Source of the DNA: Rhodospirillaceae bacterium
GTDB taxonomy: Bacteria > Pseudomonadota > Alphaproteobacteria > MPNO01 > UBA2964
Length of the DNA stretch: 33,763 nt
NCBI GenBank assembly: GCA_018660305.1
Contig: JABJKO010000108.1
Coordinates: forward strand, 1 to 33,763
Reading direction: 5' to 3'
The notes beneath the pieces are model-generated. The model saw nothing but the letters and a program-made list of their open reading frames with translations, ran no database searches and was not told the origin of the DNA. Shown here piece after piece: positions 7,838 to 16,144 of this stretch (its first letter is position 1; every line of letters begins with the position of its first letter). The translations under genes and the position numbers were made by a program.

Positions 7838-9040
7838 ATGGCAGACCAATATACGACGACGGCCGACGTCGATCTGAAGAAGAAATTCCTCGTCGACCCG
7901 TACTTGAACTGGGCGGAGGGCGAAGGCATCCCCGTCCATCTGGATTTCGGACACAATTTGCTGGCGCTGGAAACCGGGCCCTGGGACCGTTTTGACGCGC
8001 GCGGGTGCTTCGCTCACACCCACGGCCGTGGCGATTTCATGGCCAACTATGTGCTGGAGGTCCCGGCTGGTGGCAAGACGCGGCCGATAAAGCATTTGTA
8101 CGAAGCGTTTTTCTATACGTTGTCGGGATATGGCTCGACGACGGTGTTTTATCCTGATGGGACAACCCGCACCTTCGAATGGGGTCCGCGGGCGCTTTTC
8201 ACCGTGCCGCTCAATTGCGAATACCAGATCTTCAACGGCTCGGGACAGGAATCCGCCCGCCTGTCCTGCACCAACGATGCGCCACTGACGCTCAACCTCT
8301 ATCACAATGAAAAGTTCGTCTTCGAAAACGATTTTTCCTTTGTGGAACGCATAGGCGATGAACGGTATTTCGACGGTGAAGGCGACCATATTCCCATTGA
8401 TCGCGGCGAAGGCGTGGCCCCGGCCAATCTGTGGGAAACCAACTTCGTTTCCGATCTGACGGCATTCAAACTCTATGAGCTCAATGCGCGCGGAAAAGGC
8501 TCCATGAACGTGTCCTTCATTCTCGCCGACAGCACCATGCACGCCCATTGCTCCCAGATCCCACAGGGTCGCTACAAGAAGGCGCACCGGCATGCCGCCG
8601 GCACCCATGTCCATGCGGTCGACGGCATGGGCTACACGCTGCTGTGGCACGAAGGCGACAGCGAGTTCAAGGAATTCCCCTGGGAACACGGCTTCATGTA
8701 CACCCCGCCTTTCTGGATGTTCCACCAGCATTTCAATACCGGCGACAAGGCGGCCCGTTATCTCGCCTGCAGCATGGGCAGCCGGCGTTACCCGTTCATC
8801 GCGCTCCGCAAAAGAAGCGCCGAAGGCGGCGGATCCATTTCCGTCCAGAAAGGCGGCCGGCAGGTCGAGTACGAAGATCAGGATGCCCGCATTCACCGTA
8901 AATGGCTGGATGCCATAGCCATTAACGGTGTGGAGTCGCTCATGGGCGACGTGTTCGACGAGGCTGCAATCCTGGCCATCCCGGACGCGGAACTGACGGG
9001 GGCGATCAAGACGCCGCAATCCATCGGTCCGGCCATTTAA
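7838..9040 (+). CDS. Two-cupin-domain protein
   Basis: A 400-residue bicupin. The first cupin covers about 65-160, with KHLYEAFFYTLSG resembling the start of a cupin motif. The second covers about 240-320, with GRYKKAHRHAAGTHVH giving H250, H252, H257 and H259, and a later WMFHQHF (H296, H298) as possible metal ligands. This layout resembles gentisate-type ring-cleaving dioxygenases and a group often labelled ethanolamine ammonia-lyase-activating proteins. I cannot choose between these, and ring cleavage is only a possibility. The start at ATG 7838 is chosen over one 14 codons upstream because a G-rich ribosome site (AAAGGGGGG) sits immediately before it. A dehydrogenase gene follows 42 bases downstream. 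Confidence 0.82.
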   Translation: MADQYTTTADVDLKKKFLVDPYLNWAEGEGIPVHLDFGHNLLALETGPWDRFDARGCFAHTHGRGDFMANYVLEVPAGGKTRPIKHLYEAFFYTLSGYGSTTVFYPDGTTRTFEWGPRALFTVPLNCEYQIFNGSGQESARLSCTNDAPLTLNLYHNEKFVFENDFSFVERIGDERYFDGEGDHIPIDRGEGVAPANLWETNFVSDLTAFKLYELNARGKGSMNVSFILADSTMHAHCSQIPQGRYKKAHRHAAGTHVHAVDGMGYTLLWHEGDSEFKEFPWEHGFMYTPPFWMFHQHFNTGDKAARYLACSMGSRRYPFIALRKRSAEGGGSISVQKGGRQVEYEDQDARIHRKWLDAIAINGVESLMGDVFDEAAILAIPDAELTGAIKTPQSIGPAI

Positions 9041-9082
9041 TTTTTATTTCCAGTCAGAGCCATTTAATTCAGGGAGAAAATC

Positions 9083-9949
9083 ATGAATGTTGGATTCGTC
9101 GGCGTCGGCGCCATGGGCAATTACATGGCCACACACTGCGTCAAAAGCGGCAAGTTCGATGGGGTCTACGCCTATGATCTCAGCAAGGCGGCCGTCAACA
9201 AGATGGTCAAGCAGGGCGCCAAGGCGTCGGGCTCGCTCAAACATCTCGGCAGCGTGTGCGATGTGATCATCATCATGGTCGGCTATGACGACCAGGTGCG
9301 CCAGGTGGTGACCGATCTCGCCAAAAGCAAGCCGAGGAAAGGCAGCGTACTGGTCATCACGGCCACCAGTCACCCCGATATGATCCTCGAAGCCGCTTCC
9401 ATCGCCAAAAAGGGCGGGCTGAAGGTCATCGACGCGCCGGTCTGTTTCGGCCTCGGCGGCGCCCGCGACGGCACCTTGGCCTCCATGGTAGGCGGCTCCA
9501 AGGCGGACGTGAAAAAAGCCAGCCCGGCCATCGAATGCTACAGCCGGGCGGTTCATCACCTGGGTCCGCTGGGGTGCGGCGAAATCGGCAAGACCGTCAA
9601 CAACATGCTGCATTGGGTCCACAGCCTGACCAACCAGGAAGCATTGCTGCTTGCCAAGAGCTACGGCATCGATCCGCAGAAAATGCGCGAAACCCTGCTA
9701 CAGGCCCCGGGCCGCAACGGCACGCTGGAAGAATGGGACGGCACGCGCTTTACCTGGCATGAAAAGGACATGGATATCGCCATGGATCTGGCCCAGGCCC
9801 GCGACCTGCCCATGCCCATGTTCGGGCAGGTGGACCAGCTCATCAAATTCTCCCACTGGCACCATATCCGGGACCTGCTTTACAGCAAGAAGATCGAGTT
9901 TCTCGGCCGCAAGCTGAAAGCCGCGCCGCCCGGCAAGGCGACGCGATAG
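9083..9949 (+). CDS. Beta-hydroxyacid dehydrogenase (3-hydroxyisobutyrate dehydrogenase family)
   Basis: A 288-residue NAD(P)-dependent dehydrogenase. The Rossmann motif GFVGVGAMG is at 4-12, the substrate-binding signature DAPVCFGLGGARDGTLASMV spans 117-136, and catalytic K170 is in GEIGKTVNNML. The signature normally reads DAPVSGG; here the serine is cysteine and the next glycine is phenylalanine, so the bound acid may differ from the common substrates. A good AGGGAG site precedes the ATG. It likely shares a transcript with the two-cupin gene, which suggests that both act on the same compound. The exact substrate is unknown. Confidence 0.88.
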   Translation: MNVGFVGVGAMGNYMATHCVKSGKFDGVYAYDLSKAAVNKMVKQGAKASGSLKHLGSVCDVIIIMVGYDDQVRQVVTDLAKSKPRKGSVLVITATSHPDMILEAASIAKKGGLKVIDAPVCFGLGGARDGTLASMVGGSKADVKKASPAIECYSRAVHHLGPLGCGEIGKTVNNMLHWVHSLTNQEALLLAKSYGIDPQKMRETLLQAPGRNGTLEEWDGTRFTWHEKDMDIAMDLAQARDLPMPMFGQVDQLIKFSHWHHIRDLLYSKKIEFLGRKLKAAPPGKATR

Positions 9950-10070
9950 AGGTGGGGCGGGCTGCTTGTCCCATCCCCTAGCCGAAATGCGATATTTGGG
10001 AGAAATTCAAGCGTTCACCACATGTTAACCGGGGCTCTCTAAGCCAGGTTGCACGGTCTGCGACGGCCGG

Positions 10071-11870
10071 GTGCCTAACGACATTGGCGCGCCGGCCCGC
10101 AAAAACGGAGCCTCCTGGTTGAGCCAGATACGTCACATTCTTTCCCATACACCAACGGGCCTCGGGCAGATTCCAAAGCCGCTCATGCTGTTGGAACGGG
10201 GGGTTAAGGCGATCATCGTCGCCATGATCGTCCTGGGGCTGCACCGCGTCTTCATCGCGAACATAAACTGGGATGAGTTCTACTTTCTGTCGCTGGTGCA
10301 CCTCTATCAGAACGGGGATCTGACGGCTCCGCTGCAGACAATACATGTCCATCTGTTCGGCTGGCTGCCGCTGGTCTCGGACAATGAAATTCACCAGATA
10401 TTCGCGGCCCGGGTTTTCATGTGGTGTCTCAGCCTTGGCTCCTGCTGGATGATATACGACATTTCCAGGAAATTCTGTTCCAGGGAAGCGGCCCTGTTTC
10501 CGGTTTTGTTTTACCTCGGATTCTCCTATGTGGCGGATCACGTGCTGAGCTTCCGCGCCGATCCGCTCTGCGCCTTTCTGTTTCTGGCATCGCTGCACCT
10601 TCTGCTCGGCAAGGACCGCTCCCGAATCCACATGGTGATCTCCGCCATTTTCATGTCCGCCGCGATCATGGTGTCCATCAAGAGCATATTTTATCTGGCG
10701 ACCATCGGGCCGGTCCTGTTGACGCTCTCCCTAATGGAACCGGTAAAGCGGGGCGCCGAATTGAGAGGGTTTGTCTTTATCATTGCGGGCGTTCTGGCCT
10801 CGTTCGTGCTGTTCCAGTGGCACAGCAGCACCTTAACGAACGCCACCGCCACCGAAGCAGGCGCCGCCATGATGAGTGCCGGCAGCAAAACCCTGCTGTC
10901 GGGTCCGTTTTTCCCACAAGCCTATTTCATCGTACGGGCGCTGGCGGAAAACGGAATCATCTGGCTGTTCATTTTTTCCGGATTATGGAAAGCCGGCCAT
11001 GATGCCTGGAGAGGCGACAACCGGCACCGCTCCCTCATTCTCCTGTCATTCGCCCTGCCTCTTCTGTCACTGGTCATTTACCGCAACGCGTTTCCCTATT
11101 TTTTCGTCTTCCTGATGCCGGCGGTGGTTATTCTCGGCGGGATCTCCGCCGATCTCCTGATCACCCGGCTCCGGCAATCAGCCTCCCGAATTCCGGCGGC
11201 GATATTTGGCGGGACACTCATGCTGATCTCGGCGTCATTGGTGACCAGCCATTTCAAAAAACTTCCCGATCAAACCATTGCCCAGCGGGAAGTCGTTGCA
11301 GCGATCCATGGCATGTATGGAGAGCCGGTTCCCTATCTGGATCGAAACTCGATGATGTCATCCTTCCCAAAGGCCGGGTTCTATATGAGCGGCTGGGGTA
11401 TGGAAAACTACCGGGCCCGGAAATCCGCCATCATGGAAGATCTGATGCGGCGCGAGCAGCCCAGATTCCTCATCGCCAATAGCTGCGCCTTGAATATTTC
11501 CATGGCAAGCAACACCAGCGATGCCACTTGCCAGCATCGGTTGCTCGACAGGGATTTCCATATTCTGCGCGCCAACTTCGTCCATCATTGGGGGCCGATC
11601 TACGTCATCGGCAAGACGTTCGATATAGGGGTTCCCGGAGTCCCTCAATCCTTCCAGATATTCGTATCGGGCATCTACACCCTTGAAGCCGCCGCCCCGG
11701 TTTCCATTGACGGCGTCGTGTACCAGCCCGGCGACCGCGTCCGGCTCGATCAGGCCCCGCATAACATTGCAGCGACCGGGGGACCGACCCGGGCGGAGCT
11801 GCGGCTGGGAGACAGGCTCTACAAGCCCAACACCCCCCCCACGGCCGAGCCGCTCTATTACCGCTTCTGA
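10071..11870 (+). CDS. Membrane glycosyltransferase, GT-C fold (ArnT/PMT-like)
   Basis: A 599-residue polytopic membrane protein. After a first hydrophobic helix (about 46-64) comes NWDEFYF with D68-E69, the acidic pair that GT-C enzymes carry in their first outer loop. About nine to eleven hydrophobic segments follow up to residue 395, and then a soluble C-terminal part. The end (about 535-585) is a beta-rich region containing YQPGDRVRLDQAPHNI. This fits transfer of a sugar from a polyprenyl-phosphate donor on the periplasmic face. The start is a GTG with no clear ribosome site, so the first 38 residues are uncertain; Met39 is an alternative. The gene stands alone, so the acceptor cannot be inferred. 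Confidence 0.75.
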   Translation: MPNDIGAPARKNGASWLSQIRHILSHTPTGLGQIPKPLMLLERGVKAIIVAMIVLGLHRVFIANINWDEFYFLSLVHLYQNGDLTAPLQTIHVHLFGWLPLVSDNEIHQIFAARVFMWCLSLGSCWMIYDISRKFCSREAALFPVLFYLGFSYVADHVLSFRADPLCAFLFLASLHLLLGKDRSRIHMVISAIFMSAAIMVSIKSIFYLATIGPVLLTLSLMEPVKRGAELRGFVFIIAGVLASFVLFQWHSSTLTNATATEAGAAMMSAGSKTLLSGPFFPQAYFIVRALAENGIIWLFIFSGLWKAGHDAWRGDNRHRSLILLSFALPLLSLVIYRNAFPYFFVFLMPAVVILGGISADLLITRLRQSASRIPAAIFGGTLMLISASLVTSHFKKLPDQTIAQREVVAAIHGMYGEPVPYLDRNSMMSSFPKAGFYMSGWGMENYRARKSAIMEDLMRREQPRFLIANSCALNISMASNTSDATCQHRLLDRDFHILRANFVHHWGPIYVIGKTFDIGVPGVPQSFQIFVSGIYTLEAAAPVSIDGVVYQPGDRVRLDQAPHNIAATGGPTRAELRLGDRLYKPNTPPTAEPLYYRF

Positions 11871-12006
11871 ACACCCGCCCCTCACGAGCGAACGTTTAGC
11901 TCCGCAGCTCCAGCGTAATTCTGCGCCGCCCCCTTGCGCGTGAACCGCAAATGGCAACAATCGGGCACAGTTATCCCGCCCATAAGAAAACCCGACGCGA
12001 GGCACC

Positions 12007-13053
12007 ATGAAAATTGGCTTATTTGACCATCTCGAGCGCGTGGAAGACCGGACGCTGGCCACTCAGTTCGATGAACGGCTGGAATTTGTCGCCGCCGCCG
12101 ACGAAGCCGGTTTTTACTGCCTGCATGTGGCGGAGCATCACTCGTCACGGCTCAACATGGTGCCGGAACCCAGCGTATGGCTGGCGGCGGTGGCACGGGA
12201 AACAAAACAGATCCGGATGGGTCCCCTGGTCTATCTGCTGACCCTCTACTCACCGTTACGGCTGGCCGAAGAGATCTGCATGCTCGACCATCTCAGCAAG
12301 GGAAGGCTGGAACTGGGCGTCGGGCGTGGTGTGTCGCCGTTCGAATTGAATTTTCACAAAATCGATCATGACGAATCCCGGGAAATTTTCTTCGATGCCT
12401 ATGATTGCCTCAAGGAAGCGCTGACCAACGACGAATTCTCTTATGAGGGTAAGTATTTCAGCTATAGCGACGTGCCCATGACGCTGCGCCCGTTGCAGCA
12501 ACCCTACCCGCCCGTCTGGTACGGCTCGTCCAACACCATCGGCGCGACCTGGGCCGGCGAGCAGGGGCTTCACTTCGCGGCGAACGGCGCGACCGAGTTG
12601 GCCCTCGAGAACATCACCAGCTACCGGACGGCCCTGGCAAAACGGGGAGCACCCGCCCACCCCAAGCCGGAATTCTCTGGCGGCGGGGCCATCGGGTTAT
12701 TGCGCCATATCTACGTGGCCGAAACCGACGAGGAAGCGCTGCGCATCGCCAAGCCGGCCCTGGAATATCACGCCGCCAGCCTCAACTGGCTGCGCGAGCG
12801 CGTGGGCGGCGATAATTTCGCCAAGCGTACCGGTGTCCATCGCGGCGCTGATTTCGAAAGCTGGGCGGATATGGGCATGGCCATTGCCGGTAGCCCCGAA
12901 ACCGTCCGCGCAAAACTTGAGGAACAGATTGAGAAACTCGGCATAAATTACTTAATTGGCTACCTTTTCTTCGGAACCATGAGTCTGGAAGAGGCCATGC
13001 GGTCGCAAAAGCTGTTTGTGTCGGAAATCATGCCCCATCTGGAAAAAATCTGA
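12007..13053 (+). CDS. LLM-class (luciferase-like) flavin-dependent oxidoreductase
   Basis: A 348-residue bacterial-luciferase-fold protein. It begins MKIGLFDHLE and shows AEHHSSRLNMVPEPSVWLAA (about 42-61), RMGPLVYLLTLYSPLRLAEE (about 70-89) and RLELGVGRGVSPFE, all typical of the LLM core that binds FMN or F420. The later IAGSPETVRAKLEE is the standard C-terminal family segment. No reductase partner is adjacent, so reduced flavin would have to come from elsewhere. It is the first gene of a run of six plus-strand genes and lies 48 bases before the TauD-type dioxygenase. In this context oxygenation or oxidation of a catabolic substrate is likely. Confidence 0.9.
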   Translation: MKIGLFDHLERVEDRTLATQFDERLEFVAAADEAGFYCLHVAEHHSSRLNMVPEPSVWLAAVARETKQIRMGPLVYLLTLYSPLRLAEEICMLDHLSKGRLELGVGRGVSPFELNFHKIDHDESREIFFDAYDCLKEALTNDEFSYEGKYFSYSDVPMTLRPLQQPYPPVWYGSSNTIGATWAGEQGLHFAANGATELALENITSYRTALAKRGAPAHPKPEFSGGGAIGLLRHIYVAETDEEALRIAKPALEYHAASLNWLRERVGGDNFAKRTGVHRGADFESWADMGMAIAGSPETVRAKLEEQIEKLGINYLIGYLFFGTMSLEEAMRSQKLFVSEIMPHLEKI

Positions 13054-13101
13054 CACCGGTGTACACTGCATTCATCGAATTACGGGATTCGGAGAAAGCC
13101 C

Positions 13102-13971
13102 ATGGCCACAGTCCTGAACGACATGAAAATTACGCCCCTGTCCGACGCGCTGGGCGCCGAGGTCACCGGTATCAACGCCGCCGATCTGGATGAGGACACT
13201 TTCGCCAGGCTGCGCGACGCCTATCATGAGAATATTGTCCTGGTGGTCCGCGACCAGCATCTGACTCCGGCGGAACAGACCGCCTTTGCCCGGCGGTTCG
13301 GCGAGATCCAGTATCACATCAACAAGGAATATCTCATGCCGGGCCAGCCGGAAGTGCTGATCCTGTCCACCGAGATCAAGGACGGCAAGAATGTCGGCGT
13401 TCCCGATGCGGGCAGCGACTGGCATTCGGACCATTCCTATGTGGATCAGCCCACCGGCTACACCATTCTGCAATCCGTCTCGGTACCGAAAACCGGCGGC
13501 GATACGGAATGGACCAACATGGTCACCGCCTATGAGACCCTGTCCGACCAAATGAAAGCCCGACTCGACGGGCTGATCGGCATCCACAGCTTCAACCGCA
13601 ACAAAAATCACCGCATGACACGGCCGACCCGCCATGCGGATGAAAAAGCCTATTTCGACGAACGTTCACCACCCGATGCCTTCCACCCCATCGCCCGCAC
13701 GCATCCCCATACGAGACGAAAAGCGCTTTATATCTCGCCGCGCTTCACCATCGGCATCAAGGATATGCCCGATGCCGAGGCGCAGCCTTTGCTGGACGAA
13801 CTGTTCGATCACATCGCCGACCGCGACCTGATCTATCATCATAAATGGCGCGAGGGCGATCTGGTCATGTGGGACAACCGTTCCACCATCCATCTCGCCT
13901 GTCACGGCGTGAAGCCGCCGGAAATCCGGCGCATGCACCGGACAACAATTCTCGGCGAAATTCCCTTCTAG
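13102..13971 (+). CDS. TauD/TfdA-family Fe(II)/2-oxoglutarate dioxygenase
   Basis: A 289-residue non-haem iron dioxygenase. The iron triad is visible as H108 and D110 (DWHSDHSY) and H264 (DNRSTIHLACH), with R280 in RRMHRTTI as the likely 2-oxoglutarate carboxylate binder. The N-terminus ALGAEVTGINAADLD is the usual TauD family start. Such enzymes hydroxylate carbons next to sulfonate, ether or amine groups, often releasing the group. An AGAAAGCCC stretch lies before the ATG. It is the second gene of the catabolic operon, 11 bases before the small cupin gene. Confidence 0.93.
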   Translation: MATVLNDMKITPLSDALGAEVTGINAADLDEDTFARLRDAYHENIVLVVRDQHLTPAEQTAFARRFGEIQYHINKEYLMPGQPEVLILSTEIKDGKNVGVPDAGSDWHSDHSYVDQPTGYTILQSVSVPKTGGDTEWTNMVTAYETLSDQMKARLDGLIGIHSFNRNKNHRMTRPTRHADEKAYFDERSPPDAFHPIARTHPHTRRKALYISPRFTIGIKDMPDAEAQPLLDELFDHIADRDLIYHHKWREGDLVMWDNRSTIHLACHGVKPPEIRRMHRTTILGEIPF

Positions 13972-13982
13972 GAGAAATTTTT

Positions 13983-14387
13983 ATGGCCATCGAAATCATC
14001 GACGTCGGCGAGGTCGCCCATAGCGAAAAGAAGCGCACCGTCGTGCTCAATACCCGCAAGATGCATGCCTGGGTGCATTACTACGCCAATCCCGGCGATC
14101 ATGACGACATGCATTGCCATAACGAGGACCAGACCTTCATCTGCTTCGAGGGTCAGTGCACCATGCATTTTCCCGATGGCGGCAAGGCGGTGCTCGACCC
14201 GGGCATGGCGGCGCTTATCAATGGCGGCAGCTTCTATCAGCTGGAAAACTCAGGCGATTGCCCCATGGTCCTGATGGGCAACCGGTCGGGCTCGCAGGAC
14301 AATATCAAACACATCAATTATGAGACCCGCAAAGACCTCCGCGCCGACCACGGCAAGGTCGAGGTGTTTCACGGACAGGATAAATAA
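13983..14387 (+). CDS. Small single-domain cupin
   Basis: A 134-residue cupin. The motif DDMHCHNEDQTFICFEGQ (about 41-58) supplies two histidines and an acidic residue in the HxHxxxE arrangement that binds a metal. ALINGGSFYQLEN forms the second part of the barrel. The frame runs 46 codons further upstream inside the dioxygenase gene, but AGGAGA right before ATG 13983 fixes the start. It is too small for a classical ring-cleaving enzyme, so it may be an isomerase, lyase or accessory dioxygenase. It ends four bases before the Rieske alpha gene, so the two are tightly linked. Confidence 0.87.
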   Translation: MAIEIIDVGEVAHSEKKRTVVLNTRKMHAWVHYYANPGDHDDMHCHNEDQTFICFEGQCTMHFPDGGKAVLDPGMAALINGGSFYQLENSGDCPMVLMGNRSGSQDNIKHINYETRKDLRADHGKVEVFHGQDK

Positions 14388-14391
14388 AGCC

Positions 14392-15618
14392 ATGGCGCCG
14401 CTGGACTGGAATCCAGACGATTTCAGCGAAATTCCCTATACGGTTTATTCGGATAACGAAATCTATGCCGAGGAACTGAAACGGATTTTTCAGGGAGACA
14501 CATGGAATTTCCTGGGTCTCGAATGCGAGATACCGGATCCGGGCACCTATAAGACGACCATGGTCGGTGACATCCCCATTATCGTCGTCCGGGATGAGAC
14601 CGGGGCGATCAATGCCATGGTCAATCGCTGCGCCCACCGGGGAAATCTGGTCTGCATCGAGGAAAGCGGCACGGTCGAGCGGCTAACCTGCGTCTATCAC
14701 AACTGGACATACGATTTGCAAGGTAACCTGGCTTCCGTCGCGTTTGAGCGCGGCATCCAGGGAAAGGGCGGCATGCCCGACGATTTCGACCATGCCTGCC
14801 ACGGCCTGCCGCGACTGCGCGTCGAAACATATTGCGGTCTGATATTCGGAACGTTCTCGGAGACAGTGGGATCGCTTAGCGATTATCTGGGGCCCGAAAT
14901 GCGCGCCAATATGGATCGCGTTCTCAGTCGCGACATGGAAATTCTCGGCATGTTCAGACACGGGCTCGACGGCAACTGGAAGCTATATATGGAGAATGTG
15001 CGCGACACCTATCACGCGACCCTGCTCCATTCCTTCTTTCCCACCTTCGGGCTGGTGCGGCTGTCCATGAAGGGCGGGATCGTGTTGAGCGACGGCGGGC
15101 TTCATCACATGACCTATTCCATGGGCGCCACCGACCAGGCCGAGGCACAATACAACGCCAAGGATTTGCGCGCCGTAAAAGACGGCTACACCCTCAACGC
15201 ACCGGAACTGATCGAGGGCTGGCCGGAATATGAGTGCGGTACCACATTGGCCATCCAGAGCATCTTTCCCAATTTTTCGGTACAGCAGCTATCCAATGTC
15301 ATCACCGTGCGACTCAACGTGCCGAAGGGTCCGGACAAGAGCGAGCTGATTTGGTGGATATTGGCGCCGGTCGAGGATACGCCGGAAGAACGGGCCATGC
15401 GGCTGCGCCAATCGAACCTGATCGGGCCCGGCGGATTCATCGCCATGGAAGACGGCGCGGTTGTCGGCTGGGTCAGACGGGGGCTCGCCGGGGCGGAAGA
15501 TCAGAGCTCGGTGCTTGCTATGGGCGGTCGTCATATCGAACAATCGTCAGACAGCCGCTGCAATGAATTGTCGGTCCGTGGCTTCTGGCAGGGTTGGCAC
15601 GGGCTGATGGCGGATTGA
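14392..15618 (+). CDS. Rieske aromatic-ring-hydroxylating oxygenase, alpha subunit
   Basis: A 408-residue catalytic subunit. The Rieske 2Fe-2S site is C80-x-H82, then 17 residues, then C100-xx-H103. The mononuclear iron site is H208 and H213 in DTYHATLLH, with D205 as the inter-subunit bridging aspartate and D354 (AMEDGAVV) as the likely third ligand. The pattern is closest to benzoate/anthranilate-type oxygenases, although it is shorter than the roughly 450 residues usual there. It should insert oxygen into an aromatic acid using electrons from a reductase that is not encoded in the window. The start at 14392 follows the cupin stop by four bases. The beta subunit gene follows by four bases. 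Confidence 0.93.
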   Translation: MAPLDWNPDDFSEIPYTVYSDNEIYAEELKRIFQGDTWNFLGLECEIPDPGTYKTTMVGDIPIIVVRDETGAINAMVNRCAHRGNLVCIEESGTVERLTCVYHNWTYDLQGNLASVAFERGIQGKGGMPDDFDHACHGLPRLRVETYCGLIFGTFSETVGSLSDYLGPEMRANMDRVLSRDMEILGMFRHGLDGNWKLYMENVRDTYHATLLHSFFPTFGLVRLSMKGGIVLSDGGLHHMTYSMGATDQAEAQYNAKDLRAVKDGYTLNAPELIEGWPEYECGTTLAIQSIFPNFSVQQLSNVITVRLNVPKGPDKSELIWWILAPVEDTPEERAMRLRQSNLIGPGGFIAMEDGAVVGWVRRGLAGAEDQSSVLAMGGRHIEQSSDSRCNELSVRGFWQGWHGLMAD

Positions 15619-15622
15619 CCCC

Positions 15623-16123
15623 ATGCCGGACGATATCACCGCCCCTGATCTATCGGACATAATGTTGCTGGCACGGATCGACGATCTGAATCGGTGCTAC
15701 GGCCATATGATCGATGACGGCGAGTTCGAGTACTGGCCCGGCCTTTTCATCGAGGAAGGCCTCTATAAGATTACAACGCGCTGGAACCATGAGAGGAACA
15801 TGCCAGCGGGGCTGATGCTGTGTGACAGCCGTGCCATGATGGAGGATCGGATTTCCGCGCTGCGCACCGCCAATATTTACGAGCCGCAGAGCTACCGCCA
15901 TCTGATCGACCCGCCCCTGCTCATAGAGGTGCCGAACGGTGTAATTTCGGTACAGACGAGCTTCGTCGTCTTCCGAACCATGCAGTCCGAAGCGCCGGAG
16001 ATTTTCAACACCGGAAAATATCTTGATAAGCTGGTGGAGGTGGACGGCGCCCTGAAGTTCAAAGAAAGGATCGTGGTCTGCGATTCCGAACGCATCGACA
16101 CCATGATCGTCATCCCGCTTTAA
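15623..16123 (+). CDS. Aromatic-ring-hydroxylating dioxygenase, beta subunit
   Basis: A 166-residue small subunit of the SnoaL/NTF2-like fold. It shows the family pattern: an N-terminal helix with NRCYGHMIDDGEFEYWPGLF, then ITTRWNHERNMPAGLMLCDS, then a strand-rich half ending in FKERIVVCDSERIDTMIVIP. The resemblance is to the beta subunits of anthranilate and benzoate dioxygenases. It has a structural role, completing an alpha3-beta3 hexamer with the preceding gene product. It begins four bases after the alpha stop without a clear ribosome site, which fits translational coupling. A nuclear-transport-factor-like stand-alone role is unlikely in this position. Confidence 0.88.
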   Translation: MPDDITAPDLSDIMLLARIDDLNRCYGHMIDDGEFEYWPGLFIEEGLYKITTRWNHERNMPAGLMLCDSRAMMEDRISALRTANIYEPQSYRHLIDPPLLIEVPNGVISVQTSFVVFRTMQSEAPEIFNTGKYLDKLVEVDGALKFKERIVVCDSERIDTMIVIPL

Positions 16124-16144
16124 TCCAAATTTGGAACCAAACAG

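Noticed and set aside
6980..9019. A 679-residue open frame on the minus strand
   Set aside because: It lies antisense to alanine dehydrogenase and the two-cupin gene, both strongly supported by motifs. Its sequence has no recognisable domain and is an artefact of GC-rich codon use.
9953..9979. GGGG-C-GGG with CCC-AT-CCCC hairpin after the beta-hydroxyacid dehydrogenase
   Set aside because: The stem is interrupted and there is no T-run, so it is too weak to list as a terminator.
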